Assembly: GCA_045634445.1 (NCBI GenBank)
Contig: JAZRAG010000066.1
Location: 1 to 32,558, forward strand
DNA from: Spyradenecus sp045634445
GTDB taxonomy: Bacteria; Verrucomicrobiota; Kiritimatiellia; RFP12; DVOR01
DNA: 32,558 nt
Reading direction: 5' to 3'
Notes under the pieces: generated by a model
What the model was told of the DNA's origin: nothing
Seen by the model: the letters and a program-made list of their open reading frames with translations, nothing else
Databases searched by the model: none
Part shown: in pieces, positions 7,755 to 14,177 of the stretch
Layout of the letters: each line of letters opens with the position of its first letter
Position numbering within the stretch: position 1 is the stretch's first letter
Translations under genes and position numbers: made by a program

Positions 7755-8684
7755 TTAGCGTTGGAGGAAGAAAACGCCGAAAGGTTTATCAGGAAGAGGC
7801 ATATGGATGAGTGCCGTCTTCTCAAGGGCGTCAACGCCGAGCATTGTAAGTTCTGCAGTGTCAGAGAGAATGGGCGAGAAGTCTTTGGCAATCACGCCAT
7901 CGGCGAGTTTGAGGTCTCCACGCGCACCTTCAATAGTGGTGATTTTCGCTGCTGCATCAACGTCGCTAATTTGGGCATTGATGGTTTTGCCCTCTCCTGG
8001 CGTCCAATCGCTTTTGCAGATGCGGGTGACAGAACTTCCTGTATCAAGAAGGAGCTTAAAGGTTTTGTCACCAGAAGAAACGGGCATCATCAGACGACCG
8101 TTCGGGTCGCGTTCGCCTGTAAGTGGAACGAGTGACGCGAATTTCTGCGGAGACGGAAGGCCCCAAGAGTAATCTTTGTTGGCGAAATCAAAGGTGAAGG
8201 GAAGGCTGTTGAGCATGTCCATCCCAACGATACCATCAAGGGTGCCAGGTTCAGCCATCATACTACGCACACCAGAGAGGTCCATGACAAGCAGGGGATG
8301 ATTCGGAGACTCGCCAGGTCCGATTTGAAGTGTTGCGAGGAACATCTTGGGACGCTGAGAAGAATTGCCCCTAAAGTTCATCTTGCTTGTATCAAGCCAC
8401 TGAATGCCTTTGAGCTTTTCGGCAGATTCAGTGTGAATAACTGTGTGGGTAGCGCCAGTGTCAAGCATCATCTTAACGGGTTGACCATTGATAAGGCCGG
8501 TAACTAAGATTTGCTTACAACGCGCATCCTGAGTCATCTCCATAAGCTTTTCTGCGGAGATGGGCGCAGAGGCGGTAGGAGAGGTTGCTTGCGCGGATGT
8601 AGGCGCAGTTTCGGGTGTAGATGTCGTTGCAACTGCCACGGAAAGGCAGAGAAGTGCGGAAAAAGCTGTGCAGGATGTTTTCAT
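7755..8684 (-). CDS. Exported protein with two retropepsin-like aspartic protease domains
   Basis: The product starts with a signal peptide (MKTSCTAFSALLCLSVAVA) and has two retropepsin-type halves in one chain. The first has MMLDTGATHTVI (catalytic D75) and its matching hydrophobic GIVGMDML flap/strand. The second has LLLDTGSSVTRI (D214) and ends with a comparable MLGVDALE. Bacterial members of this family are usually one domain that must dimerise; two domains in tandem could give a self-contained active site like pepsin. The ATG at 8684 is preferred because it starts the signal peptide and because a TTGACA/TACCAT promoter overlaps all upstream start candidates. Likely location is periplasm or cell surface; the substrate is unknown. 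Confidence 0.85.
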   Translation of the reverse strand: MKTSCTAFSALLCLSVAVATTSTPETAPTSAQATSPTASAPISAEKLMEMTQDARCKQILVTGLINGQPVKMMLDTGATHTVIHTESAEKLKGIQWLDTSKMNFRGNSSQRPKMFLATLQIGPGESPNHPLLVMDLSGVRSMMAEPGTLDGIVGMDMLNSLPFTFDFANKDYSWGLPSPQKFASLVPLTGERDPNGRLMMPVSSGDKTFKLLLDTGSSVTRICKSDWTPGEGKTINAQISDVDAAAKITTIEGARGDLKLADGVIAKDFSPILSDTAELTMLGVDALEKTALIHMPLPDKPFGVFFLQR

Positions 8685-8690
8685 ACAAGA

Positions 8691-8720
8691 ATGGTAGCGC
8701 ATTCTATACACTTCTGTCAA
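8691..8720 (-). promoter_or_regulatory. Promoter directly abutting the retropepsin start codon
   Basis: On the minus strand a perfect TTGACA (8715-8720) is followed after 18 bp by TACCAT (8691-8696). Transcription would start about seven bases later, at or beside the ATG at 8684. No Shine-Dalgarno sequence is present. The geometry predicts a leaderless mRNA. Confidence 0.5.
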
Positions 8721-8890
8721 TGGTGCCATGTGGGCTTCATTGTGCGTATACGAATGTGAGCAGTAAGATTTACTGAAATGGACACACCTACAAATCCGCT
8801 ATACCACACAAGCCTTATTTTGTGAAAACTAATTTTGTATGGCTTGTAACACAATCTGTTGAAAGTATGAAAAAGACTATCTTTGGTGCG

Positions 8891-9052
8891 CACTTCATAT
8901 GATGTTAACGTACGAGATTACATGACGTTAGTTTATGAAATCGTACGAAATTAGCTTGTGGAGATTATATGATGTTAGTTTATGAAATCATATGATATTA
9001 GCTTCTGAGATTATATGATAATGCGTCTTGAAATCATATGAAGTGCGAGATG
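8891..9052. repeat. Seven iterated palindromic cores with 23-24 bp spacing
   Basis: Cores TCATATGA, TTACATGA, TCGTACGA, TTATATGA, TCATATGA, TTATATGA and TCATATGA begin at 8895, 8918, 8941, 8965, 8988, 9011 and 9034. Two unit types alternate (GAGATT-TATATGA-type and GAAATC-ATATGA-type), giving a 46-47 bp higher-order period. One copy has changed CATATG to CGTACG, with paired substitutions that keep the palindrome. The spacing is iteron- or operator-like. No gene for a matching binding protein is evident in the window. Confidence 0.8.
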
Positions 9053-9113
9053 ATTTTGTGGATTGATTAAGCTAAGGGGTATCGATTGATTAGGGATGCT
9101 AGATGGGAAAATA

Positions 9114-9143
9114 AATAACGGGCGCTGTGAGGCGCCCGTTATT
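9114..9143 (-). terminator. Rho-independent terminator after galE
   Basis: ATAACGGGCGC (9115-9125) and GCGCCCGTTAT (9132-9142) form an 11-bp stem with a 6-nt loop. On the minus strand it is followed by TTATTTTCCC, a modest T tract. It lies about 20 bp after the galE stop. Confidence 0.85.
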
Positions 9144-9161
9144 GTGTGATGAAGGTCTCAA

Positions 9162-10178
9162 TTAGGCTTCGTAGCCGTTAGGATTCATCGACTGCCACTT
9201 CCAAGAGGATGCGCACATGTCATCGAGGGTGTGTGTGGCTTCCCACCCGAGGAGTTCCTTGGCGTAGGAGGGGTCTGCATAGCATTCGGGTGCGTCACCA
9301 GGGCGGCGCGGTGCGATTTCGTAGGGGATTTCCTTACCGCATGCCTTGGAGAAGGCCTTGATCATGTCAAGCACGGAGTAGCCGGTGCCAGTGCCGAGGT
9401 TGACCGTGTAGATTTCGCCGGGGGTCTGTTCCAACTTTTTGAGTGCTGCGAGGTGGCCACGTGCGAGGTCGTCAACGTGGATGTAGTCGCGTACGCCAGT
9501 GCCGTCCTTGGTCGGATAGTCGTCGCCGAAAACGCGCACCTTGGGAAGGCGACCAACAGCAACCTGTGCGATGTAGGGCATGAGGTTGTTGGGGATGCCA
9601 TTGGGGTTTTCACCGATACGACCAGACGGGTGAGCGCCGACGGGGTTGAAGTAGCGGAGAAGCACCACGCCCAAATCGGGTTCTGCGGCCTTAACGTCGG
9701 AGATGACGCGTTCAAGGAAGAGCTTGGTAGCGCCGTAGGGGTTGAGTGCGCCAGTGGAGCAGCTTTCGTCCAACGGTACCTTTTCGGGCATGCCGTAAAC
9801 GGTAGCGGAGGAGGAGAAGACGATGTTGCGGCAGTCATACTGCTTCATAAGGCGAAGCAAGTTGAAGGTGCCGGTCATATTGTTGTCGTAGTAGAAGAGG
9901 GGCTTTGCGACGGATTCACCGACGGCCTTGAGACCTGCGAAGTGAATCACTGCATCGTACTTGGCCTTTTTGAAGACTTCTTCGAGGCCTGCGTAGTCCA
10001 AGAGGTCGACCTTGTAGAAGTTGGGGGTCTTACCTGCGAGTTCTGCGCCACGCTTGACGGCTTCTTCTTGGGAGTTGTAGAGGTTATCTACAATAGTCAC
10101 TTCGTAGCCAGCTTCCTGAAGCTGGATGACGGTATGGGTGCCGATATAGCCTGCGCCGCCAGTAACGAGAATATGCAT
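9162..10178 (-). CDS. galE: UDP-glucose 4-epimerase
   Basis: GalE interconverts UDP-glucose and UDP-galactose with bound NAD, supplying galactose for surface polysaccharides or for galactose use. The 338 residues match the bacterial enzyme in length. The Rossmann motif is GGAGYIG (residues 7-13). The catalytic set is SSSAT (122-126), Tyr148 and Lys152 in YGATK. DNLYNS near residue 31 binds the adenosine ribose. AAAGGA lies seven bases before the ATG. The gene begins 15 bp after the Ser/Thr kinase stop, so it is the last gene of a three-gene transcript. No other Leloir pathway gene is nearby. Confidence 0.96.
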   Translation of the reverse strand: MHILVTGGAGYIGTHTVIQLQEAGYEVTIVDNLYNSQEEAVKRGAELAGKTPNFYKVDLLDYAGLEEVFKKAKYDAVIHFAGLKAVGESVAKPLFYYDNNMTGTFNLLRLMKQYDCRNIVFSSSATVYGMPEKVPLDESCSTGALNPYGATKLFLERVISDVKAAEPDLGVVLLRYFNPVGAHPSGRIGENPNGIPNNLMPYIAQVAVGRLPKVRVFGDDYPTKDGTGVRDYIHVDDLARGHLAALKKLEQTPGEIYTVNLGTGTGYSVLDMIKAFSKACGKEIPYEIAPRRPGDAPECYADPSYAKELLGWEATHTLDDMCASSWKWQSMNPNGYEA

Positions 10179-10193
10179 GGTTTTGTCCTTTCT

Positions 10194-11087
10194 TTACCAT
10201 TCTGGATTGAAAGCTACAGAGCTTTCGCCAGGTTGTAGAGGGGTTGCTAAAAGTGGTTCTCCAGCGTAAAGGTGCTGAATGTCCGCAATCAACGTTTCCC
10301 AATTAGGATAGCGAAGATTTCGGTCTTTGGCAAGCATTCTATTTAAAATAAGTGCAAGTTCGCGCGGAATTCCTGGTGCAAGGATGCGTGGATCGCGTGC
10401 GAAACAGGCGCCAATGTGGGAGTCAATGACTTGTTGGTCAGTTTTTCCCGGGAAGAGTGTAATGCCTGTCAAAAGGTGATAAATCGTGGCTCCGAGGGAG
10501 TAAATGTCTGCTCTGCAGTCAAGGTCTGCGAGGTCGTAGGCTTGATCGGGGCTCATGTAGGCTGGGGTGCCCATGATTTCTTCGTTACCGTCTGCTGCAT
10601 CGCGCGTTACGGTGATGAGGGATTTCGAAATGCCCAAATCCATAAGCTTGATGGTGCCATCTGCGTCAACCATGATATTGTCGGGTTTTAAGTCGCAGTG
10701 GACGACGCGGAATTTTTGCCACGCGTAGAGGAGTGCTTCGGTGATGGATTCTAGGATGATGAGCACGTCTTCTACGTCTACTTGTTTTTTGCGTGAGAGG
10801 TAGGAGGCGAAGGTGTACCCTTTGATGAGCTCCATCACGAAGTAGTAGATACCTTGTTGTTCGCCTGCGTCATAGACGCGAACGATGTTACGATGACGAA
10901 AACGTGCGCAAGCGCGGGCTTCGTTAAGAAAGCGAGTGATGTCTTCGGGGGATTTGACGAAGTCTGCTTCAAGGACTTTTACTGCGACTTCTCGCCCTGT
11001 GGAGAGTTGTTTTGCGCGATAGACAGTTGCCGTACCGCCTTTTCCCAAGACATCAATGATTCCAAGATTTGGCAACTGTGTATTCAC
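10194..11087 (-). CDS. Cytosolic Hanks-type Ser/Thr protein kinase
   Basis: The 297 residues are essentially one kinase domain without a transmembrane segment or sensor. Visible elements are GKGGTATVY (glycine loop, 15-23), Lys37 in VAVK, Glu56 in helix C, the catalytic loop HCDLKPDN (130-137), the metal motif DLG (150-152) and GTPAYMSPDQ. The catalytic Asp132, Lys134 and Asn137 are kept, so activity is expected. The Arg of HRD is replaced by Cys131 and the Phe of DFG by Leu, which suggests a kinase not needing activation-loop phosphorylation. It starts with GTG one base after the stop codon of the upstream gene and lacks a Shine-Dalgarno sequence, so translation is probably coupled. Substrates are unknown. 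Confidence 0.93.
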   Translation of the reverse strand: MNTQLPNLGIIDVLGKGGTATVYRAKQLSTGREVAVKVLEADFVKSPEDITRFLNEARACARFRHRNIVRVYDAGEQQGIYYFVMELIKGYTFASYLSRKKQVDVEDVLIILESITEALLYAWQKFRVVHCDLKPDNIMVDADGTIKLMDLGISKSLITVTRDAADGNEEIMGTPAYMSPDQAYDLADLDCRADIYSLGATIYHLLTGITLFPGKTDQQVIDSHIGACFARDPRILAPGIPRELALILNRMLAKDRNLRYPNWETLIADIQHLYAGEPLLATPLQPGESSVAFNPEW

Positions 11088-11088
11088 G

Positions 11089-12171
11089 TTAGTCTAAGAT
11101 GAGGGTGAGAGCGATGAGGGCATAACTTGTGGAGAGCGCGGGGTCTGCTTCCCAGAAGCGGTTGTTGTCGTTAACCCACGAACCATCGGCTTGTTGACGG
11201 CGAATGAGTTCTTTTGCGAGGGCTTCTTTCCAATCGACCTTTGTACCGTCTGCCAATTCAAGGGTCTGAATGGCGGCGGCATCTAATGCACGCGCAAGAA
11301 TGTCGTAGTAGAAGTAGAGACCTTGATTCCCTTGGCCGGGATTTTCATCAAGCGTCCAGTGTTTGCCAATGTATTGATAAACGGAGCGTACGCGTGGATC
11401 ATCGCGCGAAAGGTCGCAGTGCAACATCGCAAGCAAACCTGCGTAAGTCATTGAGCCGTAGGCTTTTAACTGCGGTGCATCGCCTTCTTTTTTTGCGCGC
11501 GGAATTTCACGATTGTAGACAAAGCCACCTGCGTCTTCGCCTTCGGTTTGCTGCATTGAGAGCACATAGCGCTTGGCGGCTTCCCAGTCAACGCTTACGC
11601 GCTTTTCGCCTACGGGGCGAGCTTCTTCGAGGTCTTGCGTACGGCGCATTGCGTCAAGCGCATAGAAGGTGTTGTTGAGGTCGGTGTATTCGCGCGGACT
11701 TTTTTTGTCGTAACCAAAGCCGCCTTCGTGAAGGCCATCGGTCTCAATTTGAGTAGAAGCGATGTAGGCGCGTGCCGCGAGGAGTGTAGCGGTGTGACGT
11801 GCACCTGCGCCAGCGGCGTGAAGGGCTGTTAGGCAAAGGCACGTATTGTAGTTGCCCAAACCACCTCCGCGGCGCCCTGGAATCGGGACATAAATGCCGC
11901 CATCGGGCTGTGCACAGGCTACGAGATAGGCTTCTGCCTTTTCTGCGGCTGCGGCATTGGCAGGGTCTTTTGCGTTTGCCATTGCCCACAAAGCCAATGC
12001 GCTCATGCCAGGAAAACGTTTGTCTGACCAACTCCCATCAGGAGATTGCGCGGTACGCAACCACTCAAACCCTTTATCCGCTGCTGCTTTTGCCTGAAGT
12101 CGCGTTTCAGGGGATAATGCGAGTAGTGAAAAGGAGAGCAAAGTGAGGCCAATAAGAAGAAAGCGTTTCAT
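11089..12171 (-). CDS. Exported terpene-cyclase-fold (prenyltransferase/squalene oxidase repeat) protein
   Basis: A signal peptide (MKRFLLIGLTLLSFSLLALS) is followed by repeated alpha-hairpins of the (alpha/alpha) toroid fold. QW-like turns recur: SPDGSWSD, QPDGGIYV, GGFGYDKK, GGFVYNRE and QQADGSWVN. There is no DxDD acid motif of squalene-hopene cyclases, and the protein is only 360 aa and secreted, so it is not a classical terpene cyclase. Exported proteins of this type are common in Planctomycetes and Verrucomicrobia; their role is not established. It is the first gene of a unit with a Ser/Thr kinase (1 bp apart) and galE. A -10 element lies eight bases before the ATG and no ribosome binding site is present. 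Confidence 0.88.
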   Translation of the reverse strand: MKRFLLIGLTLLSFSLLALSPETRLQAKAAADKGFEWLRTAQSPDGSWSDKRFPGMSALALWAMANAKDPANAAAAEKAEAYLVACAQPDGGIYVPIPGRRGGGLGNYNTCLCLTALHAAGAGARHTATLLAARAYIASTQIETDGLHEGGFGYDKKSPREYTDLNNTFYALDAMRRTQDLEEARPVGEKRVSVDWEAAKRYVLSMQQTEGEDAGGFVYNREIPRAKKEGDAPQLKAYGSMTYAGLLAMLHCDLSRDDPRVRSVYQYIGKHWTLDENPGQGNQGLYFYYDILARALDAAAIQTLELADGTKVDWKEALAKELIRRQQADGSWVNDNNRFWEADPALSTSYALIALTLILD

Positions 12172-12179
12172 ACACTATT

Positions 12180-12188
12180 AGAATACCA
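12180..12188 (-). promoter_or_regulatory. Extended -10 element almost touching the start codon
   Basis: On the minus strand TGG-TATTCT ends eight bases before the ATG at 12171, within TTTTATGGTATTCTA. Transcription would begin within about two bases of the ATG. No Shine-Dalgarno sequence exists. A leaderless transcript is predicted. Confidence 0.42.
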
Positions 12189-12282
12189 TAAAATGCGAAA
12201 ATATAAAATTGAAAAGATGGCTAAAACCGTGATAAAACGCAAAAAATAGTAAAATCTTCCATCTTTCTCACTCCTTTTTCCC

Positions 12283-12434
12283 GAGTTGAGAAGGTGCGGA
12301 TTTTTGAGTTGAGAAAGGCGCGGGAAAGCGGGCTTTTTAAACAAGGCTTGAGTTCGTTTTGAAGTGAGGTTGAGTTCTCATCGCAGTGAGGTTGACTTTT
12401 CTTGCGAGTGAGGTTGAGTTTCAAAACGGCCTTT
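12283..12434. repeat. Degenerate 22-bp tandem repeat array
   Basis: Units of the type GTTGAGTTCTCATCGCAGTGAG start at 12347, 12369, 12391 and 12413, 22 bp apart. Two looser copies start GAGTTGAGAA at 12283 and 12306. The GAGGTTG core, and AAGGCTTG at 12344-12351, also occur (on the opposite strand) in the array at 433-564, so the two arrays may be one repeat family. The array fills the gap between the phosphodiesterase-family gene and the terpene-cyclase-like gene; nothing else is seen between 12172 and 12444. Confidence 0.65.
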
Positions 12435-12444
12435 TTTGTGTGTT

Positions 12445-13677
12445 TTAACAACTTAACCACGCTTGAATTTGGGAGGCAGCTTCTTGCAACGTTGTCATGG
12501 GCAAACCAAGCGTTGTGGCGCAAGCTACGGGGCTATCTGTACGGCCGTGGGTGCCGCGGATACGTTCGGCTTGCGTACTGCATGTGAAGGGCGTTTTCCC
12601 GAAGAAGAGTTCGCACGGGTCAAAACCAGGCTTGTTGTGGATATCCACGTGCGTAGCGTAATCGGGCGCTTCACGCGGTTTTTCCCACCAAGGATAGGCA
12701 AACCAATAACCCGCCTCAGCGGTGAGGCAGAGGATGCTTGGATCCTGCGTGGGAGCGATGGAAGCGATTCCTTTGAGTTGAATCAACGCTTTCACTGCTG
12801 TTTCGCGCACTGATTCATCTAAAAGATGAAGATACGCGACCTGGTGATCGCAGAGCGCAAACGTTGCAGAACGATAGAAATCGGGATACAACATCCCGCG
12901 AATGGTACGCGTCTGAAAGAGTCCACAATCACGAAGCGCGCGATTCGGATAAATCACCGTGCCGGGCGTGTCCGTAATGGCGTAATCTCCGCAAATGAAG
13001 CATTCGTAACCTTGCTGTCGTGCGACTGTTGCCAATTGCTCAATCTGTGCGACGACTTCACGCACATTCGCGGGGATTTTGCGATGCGAAGTGCCGTAAC
13101 GTTGCAAATCGTAGTCAAGCGTGGGGAGGTAAACAAAGAGCAATTCGGGTGCGTCACCACGCGTAATGCGTTCGGAAAGCGCGCGAACAATGCCACGACC
13201 CACTTTGGGAGAGGCGAGCGGCCCCCAATAACGCCACAACTGCGCAGGATTCGCCCCTTTGAGCAGTGCGGGAGGTTGGGTATAGGTCGCCATGATGAGT
13301 CCGCCGCCATGCGTATGAATTGGGGCAGGGGAGACGACCTCATCAACGGATTCACCGAGTGACTGTTGGAAGAAATACATCCCTACGCGACCGCCTTGCG
13401 CGCGAAAATCTTCCCAAATGCGCTTTCCCTTCACCAAATGCGCAGATTGATTCCAAAAGAGCACTTGGCGCGTTTCGGGAAGAAAGACGCCATTGGCGGT
13501 CATTTGATGCGCTTCAGGAGCAGACGCTGTGCGTAAAGTGGCCTGAGCCGTACACGTTACGGCAGGAAAGACCGTCGTGAGCGGTTGGAGCGGGAGGCCT
13601 GCCAATTGCGTTATGCCATGGTCTTTTAAGAGATCATAGCCAAGTGCCGCAACATTGAGGACCAACAGTTTACGCAT
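12445..13677 (-). CDS. Alkaline phosphatase/nucleotide pyrophosphatase superfamily protein
   Basis: The 410-residue protein has the fold signature of type I phosphodiesterases, with the nucleophile segment PAVTCTAQAT (Thr41 probable nucleophile). Other metal ligands differ from the standard set: Asn8 where Asp is usual, LDYDLQRYG with Gln192 in place of His, and GDY with Tyr232 in place of His. VDIHNKPGFDP near residue 345 keeps a His. From memory the TVFPAVTCT and LDYDLQR segments resemble the phosphodiesterase of bacterial and algal ebo clusters, but no other ebo gene is here. It has no signal peptide, so it is probably cytosolic. There is no clear ribosome binding site before the ATG. A terminator separates it from the upstream gene. 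Confidence 0.82.
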   Translation of the reverse strand: MRKLLVLNVAALGYDLLKDHGITQLAGLPLQPLTTVFPAVTCTAQATLRTASAPEAHQMTANGVFLPETRQVLFWNQSAHLVKGKRIWEDFRAQGGRVGMYFFQQSLGESVDEVVSPAPIHTHGGGLIMATYTQPPALLKGANPAQLWRYWGPLASPKVGRGIVRALSERITRGDAPELLFVYLPTLDYDLQRYGTSHRKIPANVREVVAQIEQLATVARQQGYECFICGDYAITDTPGTVIYPNRALRDCGLFQTRTIRGMLYPDFYRSATFALCDHQVAYLHLLDESVRETAVKALIQLKGIASIAPTQDPSILCLTAEAGYWFAYPWWEKPREAPDYATHVDIHNKPGFDPCELFFGKTPFTCSTQAERIRGTHGRTDSPVACATTLGLPMTTLQEAASQIQAWLSC

Positions 13678-13708
13678 AGGTTAAATACGTAGGGTTTAAA
13701 AAGGAGAA

Positions 13709-13728
13709 ACCGCGCGTTGCCGCGCGGT
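13709..13728 (-). terminator. Rho-independent terminator after the GspG-like gene
   Basis: On the minus strand ACCGCGCG, a GCAA tetraloop and CGCGCGGT form a perfect 8-bp stem followed by TTCTCCTTTTT. It lies just downstream of the stop at 13734 and upstream of the next start at 13677, so that gene may depend on read-through or on a promoter within 60 bp. Confidence 0.75.
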
Positions 13729-13733
13729 AAAGA

Positions 13734-14165
13734 TTAAGGCTTGGGAATATCGTCATCAGACTCAACGCCATCTGCACCTAATGAGCGAACAGCGTAAGTG
13801 CCCGTGGCAGGATCAACTTCGTAGACGAAAGGACGCGACCACCCATCGCGAATAATCTCTTGCCCAATGAGTCCCTCCTCAACAAGCTTTGTTAAGGCGG
13901 TGGGCAAAATTCCAGCATTCAACAATGCAGAGGTCGGAATTGCCTGCATGACGAGTCGGATGCGCGTATTCGTTACAACTTCAGCGTCAATATCCACAGC
14001 TGTCTCTGCGTGGCGCTTCCAACGCCCCGTCGCATCAGACGTGCGAATCGCTTCGCCAGGTTGCTTCGTTTCTCTGCCGAGATAACCAGTGTAGAACCCA
14101 ATCGCCATACCGATGGTAATGGCGATTGAGACAATGGTTAGATTGATTTTCTTAGCGTTGAACAC
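13734..14165 (-). CDS. Membrane-anchored protein with GspG-like C-terminal domain
   Basis: The 143-residue protein has one N-terminal transmembrane helix (about residues 9-28). Its C-terminus, DGWSRPFVYEVDPATGTYAV followed by RSLGADGVESDDDI, matches the calcium-loop end of type II secretion major pseudopilins. The N-terminus lacks the G-FTLIE prepilin peptidase site, so it is unlikely to be a processed pilin. It starts with GTG at 14165, nine bases after an AAGGA that overlaps the stop region of the rpiB-glyA gene 12 bp upstream. No other secretion gene is close. Function is unknown. Confidence 0.8.
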   Translation of the reverse strand: MFNAKKINLTIVSIAITIGMAIGFYTGYLGRETKQPGEAIRTSDATGRWKRHAETAVDIDAEVVTNTRIRLVMQAIPTSALLNAGILPTALTKLVEEGLIGQEIIRDGWSRPFVYEVDPATGTYAVRSLGADGVESDDDIPKP

Positions 14166-14177
14166 GCGTTGAATTCC

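Larger units (their letters stand above)
8730..9161. other. Gene-free AT-rich intergenic region
   Basis: No ORF with coding character is visible. The left part holds an inverted repeat, ACAAGCC (8808-8814) and GGCTTGT (8841-8847). Its ACAAGCCTTATT is identical to 481-492 in the array at 433-564. The middle carries the array at 8891-9052. The right end has two GATTGATTA copies and the galE terminator. Confidence 0.65.

Noticed and set aside
8891..9052. CRISPR array
   Set aside because: Units are contiguous and degenerate with no unique spacers, and there are no cas genes.
9231..10238. 335-codon frame antisense to galE
   Set aside because: galE is certain on the minus strand; the antisense product has no family features.
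11089..12171. Squalene-hopene cyclase
   Set aside because: The protein is too short, is secreted and lacks the DxDD catalytic motif.
12221..12523. 100-codon minus-strand frame in the repeat array
   Set aside because: It is made from the repeat units, overlaps the phosphodiesterase-family gene end and has no ribosome binding site.
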